In this document: piece after piece, positions 36,876 to 46,562 of the stretch
Numbering within the stretch: the stretch's first letter is position 1
How the letters are laid out: the number at the start of each line of letters is the position of its first letter
Assembly: GCF_018324385.1 (NCBI RefSeq)
Contig: NZ_AP019536.1
Span: forward strand, 124,001 to 188,000
Direction of reading: 5' to 3'
Source of the DNA: Ferrigenium kumadai
Lineage (GTDB): Bacteria > Pseudomonadota > Gammaproteobacteria > Burkholderiales > Gallionellaceae
Length of the DNA: 64,000 nt
Notes under the pieces: model-generated
What the model was told of the DNA's origin: nothing
Databases searched by the model: none
What the model saw: the letters and a program-made list of their open reading frames with translations, nothing else
Position numbers and translations under genes: made by a program

Positions 36876-37781
36876 ATGGATAACTCGCAATCCCTCCAGT
36901 TCTTCAATCGCGGGCCCAGCCCCGCGGTGCGGCTGGTGTTCTTCTCCGTATTGTCGCTGCTGCTGCTGTTCGTCGACGCGCGCTACCGCTACCTGGAATC
37001 CACGCGCAGCGCCCTGTCGGTGCTGGTCTCGCCGGTGCAGCGCCTGGCGACCATGCCCGCCGAGCTGTGGAGGCAGGCCGGAGAGTTCTTCGTGACGCAA
37101 CGCAGCCTGGTGGATCAGAACCAGGCATTGCAGCAGCAGCACGAACGCGATGCCGCGCAGCTGTCGCAGCTGCAGTCCATGCAGCAGGAGAACCGGCAAT
37201 TGCGCAATCTGCTCGAACTGCCGCAGCGCAGCGAATTCTCCGCGATGGCCGCCGAGATCCTGTACGCCGAGCGCGATGTGTTCAAGCGCAAGGTGCTCAT
37301 CAACAAGGGCGAAAACGCCAAGATCCAGGCAGGACAGGTGGTGATGGACGACCTGGGCATCGTGGGGCAGGTCACGCGCGTCTATCCGTGGTTGTCCGAG
37401 GTGACGCTGATCACCGAGAAGGACTACGCCGTGCCGGTGCAGATCTTGCGCAACGGCCTGCGCACCATCGTGTTCGGCGCGGGCGACACCAGCCAGCTGT
37501 CTTTGCGCTACATGCCGGTCAGTTCCGATATCCAGAACGGTGACCTGCTGGTCACCTCCGGGATCGACGGCGTTTACCCGCCGGGCATACCGGTGGCCAA
37601 GGTGATCAAGATAGAACGCGATGCTGCCTATCCGTTCGCGCGGGTGTCATGCCTGCCGGTGGGTGGGGTGGACCGACAACGGCATCTGCTTATCCTGTCC
37701 GGCGTACCCGGATTGCCGGAGCGTCCGGCGGAGCAGTCTGCGGAAGGCGGCAAGGAAACCGCGGTGGAGAAAAAACAGTGA
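36876..37781 (+). CDS. mreC: Rod-shape determining protein MreC
   Basis: Bitopic periplasmic scaffold that activates PBP2-RodA. The 301-residue protein has a membrane helix (about 18-33), a coiled coil (about 70-110; QQQHERDAAQLSQLQSMQQE) and two beta-barrel domains (VMDDLGIVGQV; SDIQNGDLLVTSGIDGVYP). It follows mreB by 36 bases and its stop codon overlaps the mreD start. Confidence 0.95.
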   Translation: MDNSQSLQFFNRGPSPAVRLVFFSVLSLLLLFVDARYRYLESTRSALSVLVSPVQRLATMPAELWRQAGEFFVTQRSLVDQNQALQQQHERDAAQLSQLQSMQQENRQLRNLLELPQRSEFSAMAAEILYAERDVFKRKVLINKGENAKIQAGQVVMDDLGIVGQVTRVYPWLSEVTLITEKDYAVPVQILRNGLRTIVFGAGDTSQLSLRYMPVSSDIQNGDLLVTSGIDGVYPPGIPVAKVIKIERDAAYPFARVSCLPVGGVDRQRHLLILSGVPGLPERPAEQSAEGGKETAVEKKQ

Positions 37782-38296
37782 CCTACCTTCATCCATCCAA
37801 TCCGGAGATCCAGCGTCCCGTCAGCAATCTCTTCATCCTGCTGACCGTGCTGGTCGCGCTGTTCCTGAACGGGCTGCCGTTGGAGGGGATATGGCTGATG
37901 ATGCGTCCGGATTTCGTCGCCGTGGTGCTGCTGTACTGGTGCACGCATAACCCGTTGCGCCTCGGTGTAGGCCTGTCGTGGGCGGTGGGCATACTCGCCG
38001 ACGTGGCCGATGCCAGCCTGTTCGGCCAGCATGCGCTGGCCTATACGTTGCTGGCCTTCGGCGGTGTGGTGTTGCACCGCCGCCTGCAGATGTTCGATCT
38101 GCGCCAGCAGACCACGCAGGTGTTCATCATCCTCGTTCTGACCTATGCGGTGTATGCGCTGGTGCACTGGCAGGTGAACGGCTATGTGGTGTGGCCGTAT
38201 TTCCTCGGTTGCCTGACGTCGACCTTGTTGTGGGCGCCACTCAGCATCATGTTCCAGGCGATGCGGCAGTTGCGCGTGGACCGTGAGCATCCATGA
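37778..38296 (+). CDS. mreD: Rod-shape determining protein MreD
   Basis: Integral membrane protein of 172 residues with five or six helices that joins MreC to the PBP2-RodA complex. The GTG start at 37778 overlaps the mreC stop (GTGA) and has GGAG upstream; the frame runs back into mreC but that part is out of character. DVADASLFGQHALAY is typical of the family. It overlaps mrdA by four bases. Confidence 0.92.
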   Translation: MTYLHPSNPEIQRPVSNLFILLTVLVALFLNGLPLEGIWLMMRPDFVAVVLLYWCTHNPLRLGVGLSWAVGILADVADASLFGQHALAYTLLAFGGVVLHRRLQMFDLRQQTTQVFIILVLTYAVYALVHWQVNGYVVWPYFLGCLTSTLLWAPLSIMFQAMRQLRVDREHP

Positions 38297-40194
38297 GCAA
38301 GCATGTCGAGCTAAAAAACCACCAGCGCGAGATCTTCTATTTCCGGTTGCGGCTGGCCATCAGTATCGGTTTCGTGCTGACGCTGTTCGGCATCCTGCTG
38401 GTGCGTTTCATCTACCTGCAGGTGGTGCGTCACGACTACTACCAGACGCTGGCCGAGAGCAACCGCATCTCCGTTGTGCCCATCGTTCCCAACCGCGGCC
38501 TGATCCTCGACCGCAACGGCGTTGTGATGGCGCACAACTACTCCGGCTATACGCTGGAGGTCACCCCGAACAAGACCAAGGGCCTGGAGGCCACGATCGA
38601 CGAGCTGTCCACGCTGGTGGAGATCACCCCGAGGGACCGCAAGCGATTCAAGAAGCTGCTCGCGGAAAGACGCAACTTCGAGACACTGATGATCCGCAAC
38701 AAGCTCACCGACGAGGAAGTCGCGCGCTTTGCTGCGCAGCAATACCGCTTTCCCGGCGTCGAGATCAAGGCGCGCCTGTTCCGCGACTATCCCTACGGCG
38801 ACAAGACCGCCCACCTCATCGGCTACATCGGGCGCATCAACCAGACCGATGTCGAGCAGCTCGAAGAGAACGAACAGGCGGCCAATTACCGCGGTTCGGA
38901 TTACATCGGCAAGACCGGCCTGGAGCAGAGCTACGAGGACGAGCTGCACGGCACCACCGGGGTGGAGCAGGTCGAGGTGGATTCGGGCGGCCGGGCGGTG
39001 CGCATGCTGTCGCGTTCCTCGCCGGTGTCCGGCAATACGCTGGTGCTGAGCGTCGATGCGAAGCTGCAGGAGATCGCCTTCCAGGCGTTCGGCAACTACC
39101 GCGGTGCGCTGATTGCGATCGACCCCAGCAACGGGGAGGTACTGGCCTTCGTCAGCAAGCCCGGCTACGACCCCAGCCTGTTCATCGACGGCATCGACTT
39201 GCAGACCTGGGACGAGTTGAACAATTCGCCCGACAAGCCGATGGTCAACCGCGCCGTAAACGGCGCTTATCCCCCGGGTTCGACGTTCAAGCCCTACATG
39301 GCGCTGGGTGCGCTGACGCTCGGCAAGCGGCGTCCCGAGCAGACCATCTTCGATCCCGGCTATTTCACTTTCGGCAACCATACCTTCCGCGACGACAAAA
39401 AGGGCGGCCACGGCTCAGTCGACATGTACAAGTCCATCGTCGAGTCATGCGACACCTACTACTACACGCTCGCCAACGACATGGGCATCGACAATATCTC
39501 CAATTTCATGCGCCAGTTCGGTTTCGGCCAGCGTACGGGCATCGATATCGAGGGCGAGTCGGAAGGCGTGCTGCCGTCGCAGGAATGGAAGCGCAAGCGT
39601 TTCAAGAAACCCGAGCTGCAGAAATGGTATGCGGGCGAAACCATCTCCATCGGCATCGGCCAGGGCTACAACGCCTATACGCCGATCCAGCTCGCCCAGG
39701 CGGTGGCGACGCTGGCCAACAACGGCGTGATGTACCGGCCGCACCTGGTGAGGCACATCACCGACACGCGCACCGGCGAGAAGACGCTGATCGAGCCGAA
39801 GTCGCTGCGCACCATCCCGCTCAGGCAGGAGGACATCGACGTGATCAAGCGGGCCATGATCGGCGTCAACAAGGAAGGCACCGGCGCCGCCGCCTTCGCC
39901 GGCGCGGGATACGTCTCGGCAGGCAAGACCGGTACCGCGCAGGTGTACTCGCTGAAGGGCGAGAAATACAGCGAAGGACACGTCAAACAGGAACTGCGCG
40001 ACCATGCGCTGTTCATCGCGTTCGCTCCCGCGGACCAGCCGAAGATCGCGCTGGCGGTGCTCGTGGAGAACGGCGGCTTCGGCGCGGCGACTGCTGCTCC
40101 GATCGCGCGCAAGGTGCTGGATTATTACCTGCTCGGCAAGGTGCCGCAGCCGCTGCCGGACGATGCGGCGAAGGAGGGGGACGGAAATGACTAA
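38293..40194 (+). CDS. mrdA: Penicillin-binding protein 2 (elongation transpeptidase)
   Basis: Monofunctional class B transpeptidase of the elongasome. The 633-residue protein has one membrane anchor (about 21-43), a dimerisation/pedestal domain with VPNRGLILDRNGVVMA, and the transpeptidase domain with Ser330 in YPPGSTFKP, the SxN-type SCD motif and AGKTGTAQV. It overlaps mreD and rodA. Confidence 0.96.
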   Translation: MSKHVELKNHQREIFYFRLRLAISIGFVLTLFGILLVRFIYLQVVRHDYYQTLAESNRISVVPIVPNRGLILDRNGVVMAHNYSGYTLEVTPNKTKGLEATIDELSTLVEITPRDRKRFKKLLAERRNFETLMIRNKLTDEEVARFAAQQYRFPGVEIKARLFRDYPYGDKTAHLIGYIGRINQTDVEQLEENEQAANYRGSDYIGKTGLEQSYEDELHGTTGVEQVEVDSGGRAVRMLSRSSPVSGNTLVLSVDAKLQEIAFQAFGNYRGALIAIDPSNGEVLAFVSKPGYDPSLFIDGIDLQTWDELNNSPDKPMVNRAVNGAYPPGSTFKPYMALGALTLGKRRPEQTIFDPGYFTFGNHTFRDDKKGGHGSVDMYKSIVESCDTYYYTLANDMGIDNISNFMRQFGFGQRTGIDIEGESEGVLPSQEWKRKRFKKPELQKWYAGETISIGIGQGYNAYTPIQLAQAVATLANNGVMYRPHLVRHITDTRTGEKTLIEPKSLRTIPLRQEDIDVIKRAMIGVNKEGTGAAAFAGAGYVSAGKTGTAQVYSLKGEKYSEGHVKQELRDHALFIAFAPADQPKIALAVLVENGGFGAATAAPIARKVLDYYLLGKVPQPLPDDAAKEGDGND

Positions 40195-41284
40195 GCGGCA
40201 ACTGTGGCAGCGTTTCATCGAGCATCTCGACGTGCCGCTGCTGATCGGCATCGGCCTGCTGATGCTGGTCAGCCTGCTGGTGCTCCACAGCGCGGACAAC
40301 GCCGGCTGGGGGCGTCCGATGAGCCAGGTGCTCAACATCGTGGTGGCCTTCACCTGCATGTGGCTGATCGCGAACCTGCCGCTGCATTACCTGATGCGCA
40401 CCGCCGTGCCGATCTACGTGCTGGGCATGGTGTTGCTGATCGGCGTGGCGCTGTTCGGCGAGATCAGCCACGGCGCCCGGCGCTGGCTGAACCTCGGCGT
40501 CGCCACCATCCAGCCTTCCGAGCTGATGAAGATCGGCGTGCCGCTGATGATGGCGTGGTACTTCGAGAAGAACGAGGCCACGCTGACGATGAAGAACTAC
40601 GTCGTTGCGGCGCTGCTGCTGCTGGTGCCCGTGGCGCTGATCGCGCGCCAGCCCGACCTCGGCACGGCGATCCTGATCTCCGCGAGCGGCTTTTACGTGC
40701 TGTTCCTCGCAGGTCTTTCCTGGAAGGTGATCGGCGGCATGTTCGTTACTGCGCTGGCCAGCGCGCCGGTGCTGTGGTCGATGCTGCACGACTACCAGCG
40801 CCACCGCATCCTGATGCTGCTCGACCCTTCGCAGGACGCGCTGGGCAAGGGCTACCACACCATCCAGGGCATGATCGCGGTCGGTTCGGGCGGCATCCTC
40901 GGCAAGGGCTATCTGGAAGGCACGCAAACCCACCTCGACTTCCTGCCGGAGCGCACCACCGACTTCATCTTCGCGGTGTATTCGGAAGAGTTCGGCCTGC
41001 TCGGCAACCTGATCCTGCTGGCCATCTTCCTGTTCGTCATCGGGCGCGGCTTCATCATCACCGCGAACGCCTCGACCTATTTCACGCGCCTGATGGCGGG
41101 CTCCATCACGCTGACCTTCGCCACCTACGCGTTCGTCAACATGGGCATGGTCAGCGGCATCCTGCCGGTGGTCGGCGTACCGCTACCGCTGGTGAGTTAT
41201 GGCGGTACCTCGATGCTGACCCTGCTGCTGGGTTTTGGTATGCTGATGAGCATCGAGACGCATAAAAAGCTGGTCAAATCCTAG
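40187..41284 (+). CDS. rodA: Peptidoglycan glycosyltransferase RodA (SEDS family)
   Basis: SEDS polymerase that works with PBP2 in lateral wall synthesis. The start at 40187 has AAGGAGG upstream and overlaps mrdA by eight bases, giving 365 residues and about ten helices. Conserved stretches are GARRWLNLGVATIQPSELMK, ARQPDLGTAILI, the catalytic-region LPERTTDFIFAVYSEEFGL and GVPLPLVSYGGTSM. Confidence 0.95.
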   Translation: MTKRQLWQRFIEHLDVPLLIGIGLLMLVSLLVLHSADNAGWGRPMSQVLNIVVAFTCMWLIANLPLHYLMRTAVPIYVLGMVLLIGVALFGEISHGARRWLNLGVATIQPSELMKIGVPLMMAWYFEKNEATLTMKNYVVAALLLLVPVALIARQPDLGTAILISASGFYVLFLAGLSWKVIGGMFVTALASAPVLWSMLHDYQRHRILMLLDPSQDALGKGYHTIQGMIAVGSGGILGKGYLEGTQTHLDFLPERTTDFIFAVYSEEFGLLGNLILLAIFLFVIGRGFIITANASTYFTRLMAGSITLTFATYAFVNMGMVSGILPVVGVPLPLVSYGGTSMLTLLLGFGMLMSIETHKKLVKS

Positions 41285-41294
41285 GAGGAACCGC

Positions 41295-42227
41295 ATGAGC
41301 AGGCAAATCGCAATTCTGGCACTGGCCATGACACTCGCCGCCTGCGGCAGCACGCCGCAACGCCAGGTGGAAACGCGCAGCACTCCTGCGCCCGTCGAGA
41401 GCCGCGTGGTCGGCACGCCGGGCGCCGCACCCGTCCCCGGCAGCGGCGGCTACCTCGCCGGCGACGGTCCCGGCGCGGACGTGCCGGCCAACCTCGATGT
41501 GATCCCCGATGCCGTGCCGCGCAGCGAACCGCTGCACCGCTACGCCAACCGTCCCTATGTCGCGCTGGGCAAGACCTACACGCCGCTGACCGTCTCCGGC
41601 AATTTCAAGGAACGCGGCATCGCCTCCTGGTACGGCAAGAAATTCCACGGCCAGCGCACCTCCAGTGGCGAGGTGTACGACATGTACGGCATGAGTGCCG
41701 CCCATCCCACCCTGCCGATCCCCAGCTACGCGCGCGTCACCAGCGTGGCGAGCGGCAAGTCGGTAGTGGTGCGCGTCAACGACCGCGGACCGTTCCTGCA
41801 TGATCGCGTGATGGATCTGTCCTACACCGCCGCGCACAAGATCGGCATCATCGGCAACGGCAGCGCGGAAGTCGAGATCGAAAGCCTCTCCCCCAACGCG
41901 GTCGTCAACAGCGTCGCCAAGGTCGAACCCGTGCAGAGCAGGCCGCTGGAGAAGGCCGAGCCGGCCAAGTCCGCTTCGTCCGCGCCGGTGGCTGCCGGCA
42001 ATGTCTACCTGCAGCTGGGCGCTTTCAAGTCGCAAGAAGCCGCCGAGAGCTTCGTAGCGAAGATGCGCGCCGAACTGGGCGAGGCCGGCAAACAGATCAC
42101 CCTGTTCGTCAAGGACGGCCTGACCCGCGTGCATCTCGGTCCCTATGCCAGCCCGAACGAAGCGCGCAGCAGCGCGGAGGGATTGCAGGGCAAGCTGGGT
42201 TTCAAGCCGATGGTGAACTTGCACTGA
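41295..42227 (+). CDS. rlpA: Septal/rod lipoprotein RlpA (lytic transglycosylase-like)
   Basis: Outer-membrane lipoprotein with a lipobox at MTLAACGS (Cys17). It contains a double-psi beta-barrel (about 100-195, GIASWYGKKFHGQRTSSGE, VRVNDRGPF) with catalytic-type residues of the lytic transglycosylase RlpA, and a C-terminal SPOR domain (about 235-310, YLQLGAFKSQEAAESF). Length 310. It follows rodA after 10 bases with AGGAGG, so it belongs to the cell-shape operon. Confidence 0.93.
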   Translation: MSRQIAILALAMTLAACGSTPQRQVETRSTPAPVESRVVGTPGAAPVPGSGGYLAGDGPGADVPANLDVIPDAVPRSEPLHRYANRPYVALGKTYTPLTVSGNFKERGIASWYGKKFHGQRTSSGEVYDMYGMSAAHPTLPIPSYARVTSVASGKSVVVRVNDRGPFLHDRVMDLSYTAAHKIGIIGNGSAEVEIESLSPNAVVNSVAKVEPVQSRPLEKAEPAKSASSAPVAAGNVYLQLGAFKSQEAAESFVAKMRAELGEAGKQITLFVKDGLTRVHLGPYASPNEARSSAEGLQGKLGFKPMVNLH

Positions 42228-42289
42228 TTTTTACGCTCTGAGCCAGTTCCTTTATACCAGCGAGGCGCGAGGAGGCGCTGCTGACGACA

Positions 42290-43396
42290 ATGAATCTGCG
42301 CTCGTTCCTGATACCGGCCGCCTTTTGTGCGGCCTTTTCCCACAATGCTCTCGCTGCGGAAGCCGACTTGCTGCAATGTGCGGCCAAGGCCGACGACGCC
42401 GCACGGCTGAAGTGCTATGACGCGCTCGCCGCATCCGCACGTCGCCCGGCAAGCGTGCCGCCGGCCGCAGTTTCCGAGGCTGCACAGGCACACGTGAATC
42501 CGGCCACGGCGCAATCGACTGAAATCCCTTCAGCCCCCGCTGAAACTGAGAGTAACCACCAGGAACGCACCTACCTCACCCGTGCATGGAACCTGGACGG
42601 CAGGGCCAGGGAAGGCGGTACGCAGCTGACACCGCTCAGGCCCTACCGGACGAGTTACCTCATCGCGCGCAAGTCGACCCGGGTGAACACACAACCCTCA
42701 TCTCCCGCTCCGGGTCATGCGACCCCGGTGCCGCTCGACCTCGACTCAATGGAAGCGAAGTTCCAGTTCAGCTTCAAGGCTGAGATCATGAACTACCGGC
42801 ATATCAGCCTGCTGGGCTTCGACGACTTCCGGCTCTGGGGCGCCTACACCCAGCAATCCAACTGGCAGGCATTCAATGCGCGCAACTCCGCGCCTTTCCG
42901 CGAGACCAATTACGAGCCGGAGCTGATCGCCACCTTCGGCACGGGCAACCAGAGCGGATTCAGGATGCTCAACGTCGGCCTGGTGCATCAGTCGAACGGC
43001 AAAAGCGCCACCGATTCGCGCAGCTGGAACCGCGCCTACCTGCAAGGCGGATGGGAATGGGACAACGGCCTGAGCGTACTGGCGCGCGGCTGGTGGCGCA
43101 TTCCGGAGAATGCCGCGAACGACGACAACCCCGACATCCAGAGCTATGTGGGGCGCGCCGATGCCGTGATCCGCTGGGAGCCGGACAAGACCCAGTCGGT
43201 CTCGCTGCTGCTGCGCAACAACCTGAACTTTGGAAAGAACCGCGGCTTCATGCAATTCGACTGGACCACGCCGCTGTTCGTCGGCAAGTCGGCGAAGTTT
43301 TACACCCAGGTGACATCCGGTTTTGGCGAGAGCCTGATCGATTACAACCACCGGCAGACGACGTTCGGGATGGGGGTGTCGTTCAGGGAGTGGTAG
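42290..43396 (+). CDS. pldA: Outer-membrane phospholipase A1 (OMPLA/PldA)
   Basis: Outer-membrane barrel that hydrolyses phospholipids wrongly placed in the outer leaflet. A signal peptide ends near ALAAE (about 23), followed by a linker of about 130 residues rich in Pro/Ala/Thr, then the barrel (about 155-368). The catalytic area is visible as VGLVHQSNGKSATDSRSWNR, with the His, the Ser in SNG and the Asn of the triad expected there. ETNYEPEL is a conserved strand. It lies 62 bases after rlpA and may share its transcript. Confidence 0.88.
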   Translation: MNLRSFLIPAAFCAAFSHNALAAEADLLQCAAKADDAARLKCYDALAASARRPASVPPAAVSEAAQAHVNPATAQSTEIPSAPAETESNHQERTYLTRAWNLDGRAREGGTQLTPLRPYRTSYLIARKSTRVNTQPSSPAPGHATPVPLDLDSMEAKFQFSFKAEIMNYRHISLLGFDDFRLWGAYTQQSNWQAFNARNSAPFRETNYEPELIATFGTGNQSGFRMLNVGLVHQSNGKSATDSRSWNRAYLQGGWEWDNGLSVLARGWWRIPENAANDDNPDIQSYVGRADAVIRWEPDKTQSVSLLLRNNLNFGKNRGFMQFDWTTPLFVGKSAKFYTQVTSGFGESLIDYNHRQTTFGMGVSFREW

Positions 43397-43690
43397 TAAA
43401 GCTACTGATGAAACCACTAGCCATTCGACTAGGCCGTCCAAAAACAACGGCCAAGTCGCTGGTTATGCGGTGGTCACCTGCGGCGTTGCGCGGTGTTGGT
43501 TTCGGCATAACGCGCTTCGCGCATTAGCCTTCACCGCAACTTTGTTGTCGGAATCCGGGGCCGCGTAGCGGCAAACTGAATGTACATTCCGGTTCCTGCG
43601 CTCCGTGCGCCTTGCATCTGACCATCCTCGCTACGCTTTCAGTGCGTAAATCGAGTTAGGGCCGCAGCACGTAACTGGACAATTGGCGGG
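43397..43690. repeat. Intergenic spacer with dispersed palindromic repeat, copy 2
   Basis: The 294-base gap between the convergent pldA and the methyltransferase gene has no supported ORF. GACTAGGCCGT (43427-43437) pairs with ACGGCCAAGTC (43447-43457) with one mismatch; this is the same palindrome as at 30995, with similar flanks. The rest (43470-43690) is GC-rich with several short inverted repeats but no T-tract terminator. Confidence 0.55.
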
Positions 43691-45031
43691 TTATCCGGCC
43701 ACCCTCAACACCAATCCCTTCAAATATGCCCCCTCCGGGAAACTCAGCAGCGTCGGGTGATCCGCGCTGGCGTGCAATCGATGCACGATCTGCGCATCCA
43801 CGCCCGCATCCAGTGCCGCACCGGCGATGATCTTCTGGAACAGGTCTTCGCTGATGCCGCCCGAGCAGGAGTAGGTGGCGAGCAGGCCGCCCGGTCTGAG
43901 CAACTTGAAGCCGAGCAGGTTGATGTCCTTGTAGCCGCGCGCGGCTTTTTCGGCGAAGGCGGCGGTGGGGGCGAATTTGGGCGGGTCGAGGATGATGAAG
44001 TCGAACTGTTTGCCCTGATCGCGCAGTTTGCGTAGCGCGGCGAACACGTCGGCTTCCTGCCACTTCGCCTTGGCCGCATCGAGGCCGTTGTTCTTTAGGT
44101 TCTCGTCGGCAATGCGCAGCGCGTCGCCGGAGACGTCGATGGACAGCACCGATTTCGCGCCGCCCCTGAGGGCATACAGCGAGAAGCCGCCGGTGTAGCA
44201 GAAGCAGTTCAGCACGTCGCGGTCTTTTGCGAGCGTCTCGGTCAGCGCGCGGTTGTCGCGCTGGTCGAGGAAGAAGCCGGTCTTCTGTCCTTCGGCGACA
44301 TCGACCGCGAAACGCAGGCCGTGTTCGACGACTTCGACGTGCTCCGGCAGCGTGCCGCGCAGCACGCCGGTACGTTTCTCCAACCCTTCCAGTTCGCGCC
44401 CGTCGGAATCCGAACGTTCGTAGATGCATACAGGATTGCATAGCTCCTGCAGGGCGTCGGCGATGGCGTCGCGCCAGCGTTCGGGGCCTGCGCTGCCGAG
44501 TTGCATCACCACCACGTCGCCGTACTGGTCCACGATCAGGCCCGGCAAGCCGTCGGATTCGGCGTGGATCAGGCGCAGGCCGCTGCTGTCGCGGCGCAAG
44601 CCGAGAGATTCGCGCGCGTTCAGCGCGCCAGCGATCTTGCGGCGGAAGAATGCTGCATCGATGGCCTCATCCTTGTCCCACGACCAGACGCGCGCGGTGA
44701 TCTGCGAACCGGCGCTGTAGGCTCCCCAGGCGAGGAAGCCGCCCTGTACGTCGCATATCGCGACGGTGTCGCCGTTCGCGGGTGTGCCCTCGACGAACTC
44801 GACCGCGCCGGAGAACACCCAGGGGTGGCGGCGCAGCAGCGACTTCTCGCGGCCTTCCCTGAGGATGATGGCGGGCTGTCCGCGGGCCGGTCGGGTGCGC
44901 GGCACTGCATTTTGAGTGGGCGCGTTGCGCCGTTCGGCCGGGTTTTTGCCGTGTCTGGATTTGTTGCGGAAGTCGCGGTTTCCGCCCGCGGGGCGGCGCG
45001 AACGGCTGGAGTCGGGTTTCTTGCTGGTCAT
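43691..45031 (-). CDS. 23S rRNA (cytosine) methyltransferase, RlmI-like
   Basis: A class I SAM methyltransferase of the RlmI type, which makes 5-methylcytidine in 23S rRNA. The 446-residue start at 45031 is preferred (basic N-terminal tail rich in Arg/Lys/Asn, about 1-50), then a PUA-like domain (REGREKSLLRRHPWVFSGAV) and the SAM domain with NCFCYTGGFSLYA, SIDVSGDAL and the LDPPKFAP motif. The CSGG near residue 400 (SCSGGISED) is the usual catalytic Cys region. The extra basic tail is longer than in E. coli RlmI. The 5' end overlaps xerC by four bases. Confidence 0.88.
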   Translation of the reverse strand: MTSKKPDSSRSRRPAGGNRDFRNKSRHGKNPAERRNAPTQNAVPRTRPARGQPAIILREGREKSLLRRHPWVFSGAVEFVEGTPANGDTVAICDVQGGFLAWGAYSAGSQITARVWSWDKDEAIDAAFFRRKIAGALNARESLGLRRDSSGLRLIHAESDGLPGLIVDQYGDVVVMQLGSAGPERWRDAIADALQELCNPVCIYERSDSDGRELEGLEKRTGVLRGTLPEHVEVVEHGLRFAVDVAEGQKTGFFLDQRDNRALTETLAKDRDVLNCFCYTGGFSLYALRGGAKSVLSIDVSGDALRIADENLKNNGLDAAKAKWQEADVFAALRKLRDQGKQFDFIILDPPKFAPTAAFAEKAARGYKDINLLGFKLLRPGGLLATYSCSGGISEDLFQKIIAGAALDAGVDAQIVHRLHASADHPTLLSFPEGAYLKGLVLRVAG

Positions 45032-45930
45032 GTTTTCTTCCTGGCGCGCGGATGGGCCGCGTCGTAGATCTTGCTGAGGTACTGGAAATCGAGATGGGTA
45101 TAGACCTGCGTGGTGGAGATGCTGGCGTGGCCTAGCATCTCCTGCACTGCGCGCAGGTCGCCGGAGGATTGCAGCACATGGGTGGCGAACGAATGGCGCA
45201 GCAGGTGCGGATGCACGTTGCTGTTGAGCCCCTGTTTGATGCCCCACTGCTTCATGCGCAACTGCACCATGCGCGGCGTGATGCGGCTGCCGCGTGTGCC
45301 GACGAACAGGGCGGTCTCGTCCGCTTTTGCGAGCTGGTCGCGTACCGCAAGCCAGGACTTCAGCGCGGCGATGGCATGGCTGCCCAGCGGCACGATGCGC
45401 GTCTTGCTGCCCTTGCCGGTGACACGCACTTCGCCGTCGCTCATGTCGAGCTGTTCCGGATCGAGGCTTACCAGTTCGGCCAGACGCAGGCCGGACGAGT
45501 AGAACAGTTCGAACATCGCCTTGTCGCGTATCGCTTCCGGCGTGTCGGCGGGCAGGTCGACCAGCCGCGCAGCCTCATCGGGAGACAGCGCCTGAGGCAG
45601 GGTCTTGGGCGACTTGGGCGCGCGCAGGCCCGCGCAGGGATTGTCGGCGAAACTGTGATCGCGCATCAGGTAGGTGAAGAAGCCGCGCCACGCCGAGAGC
45701 ATGCGCGCCAGCGAGCGGCCGCCCAGTCCCTTGCCGTGCAGCTGCGCGATGAAGCGGCGGATGTGGTGGATCTTGAGGTTGGCGAGCGGCGTGCCCGCGG
45801 ACAGTTCGAACAGGTGGCGCAGGTCGCGCGCGTAGTTCTCGGCGGTCAGTTCGGAGTAGCGCTTCTCATTGCGCAGCCACGCCAGGTAGCCATCGAGGTA
45901 GCGTTGATTTGGCGTGGCGGCATCGGTCAT
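45028..45930 (-). CDS. xerC: Tyrosine recombinase XerC
   Basis: Site-specific recombinase that with XerD resolves chromosome dimers at dif. The 300-residue protein (start 45930, in the ATGA overlap with the DUF484 gene) has the SAM-like core-binding N-terminal domain and the catalytic residues Arg in SSGLRLAEL, Lys in TGKGSKTR, His-x-x-Arg in HPHLLRHSFATH, His in LGHAS and Tyr in TTQVYTHL. Its place in dapF-DUF484-xerC matches E. coli. Confidence 0.95.
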   Translation of the reverse strand: MTDAATPNQRYLDGYLAWLRNEKRYSELTAENYARDLRHLFELSAGTPLANLKIHHIRRFIAQLHGKGLGGRSLARMLSAWRGFFTYLMRDHSFADNPCAGLRAPKSPKTLPQALSPDEAARLVDLPADTPEAIRDKAMFELFYSSGLRLAELVSLDPEQLDMSDGEVRVTGKGSKTRIVPLGSHAIAALKSWLAVRDQLAKADETALFVGTRGSRITPRMVQLRMKQWGIKQGLNSNVHPHLLRHSFATHVLQSSGDLRAVQEMLGHASISTTQVYTHLDFQYLSKIYDAAHPRARKKT

Positions 45931-46556
45931 TGCGTGACGTGCGGGTGCATGGCCGCGCTCACCGCGTCGGCGATACGCTGCAGGAACATCGTGCCCATGC
46001 CCGGATAGAAGCGCTGCTTGTCCTCGCTGGCCATCACCAGCAGGCCGATGCTTTCGCTGCCCGCGTGCAGCGGCAGGTAGGCGAAGGAGTGCAGCTGCTT
46101 GCCGATCTCGCCGAACCAGTCGGCGGTGTCGTGCGCTGCCTGGTGCAAGCACACCGGATGTTGCTGCTCATCGGTGAAGGCAATCACCTCGGCGCTCGGC
46201 GGGTTGGTCTTCCATACCCGCAGAGTGGCATGCGGCACGGAGAATATCTCGCGCAGCAGGTGAGGGACCATCTCCTGCAGCGTGGCGAGGTCGCGCGCGG
46301 CGAACAGGGCGACCACGAATTCGTGCACCTTGTGCTGCAGCGCGTCGTTCTCGTGCGCGAATGTGATCAGTTCCTGCAGCTTCTTCTCCAGCCCCTGGTT
46401 CTTCTCGCGCAGCGCGACCATCTGCCGCTCGGAGAGCGAGATGGTGCGTCCGCCGTGCGGGTGCGGCAGCATGATCTGCGTCAGCAGGTCGGTGTGGCCT
46501 TCGAAGAATTGCGGATTGTCCTGCAGGTATTGTGCGACGTCTTCTGCTCTCATCAT
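45927..46556 (-). CDS. DUF484 GAF-like protein
   Basis: Conserved 209-residue cytoplasmic protein of the DUF484 family (E. coli YigA), with a coiled-coil front (LREKNQGLEKKLQELITFA) and a GAF-like fold at about 80-200. Role unknown. The family is nearly always found between dapF and xerC, as here, and overlaps xerC by four bases. Confidence 0.9.
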   Translation of the reverse strand: MMRAEDVAQYLQDNPQFFEGHTDLLTQIMLPHPHGGRTISLSERQMVALREKNQGLEKKLQELITFAHENDALQHKVHEFVVALFAARDLATLQEMVPHLLREIFSVPHATLRVWKTNPPSAEVIAFTDEQQHPVCLHQAAHDTADWFGEIGKQLHSFAYLPLHAGSESIGLLVMASEDKQRFYPGMGTMFLQRIADAVSAAMHPHVTQ

Positions 46557-46562
46557 TGCTCC

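Noticed and set aside
38283-40190. 635-codon frame overlapping mrdA on the same strand
   Set aside because: The overlapping frame encodes a clear PBP2 with all catalytic motifs; this one is Arg/Gln/Gly-rich noise.
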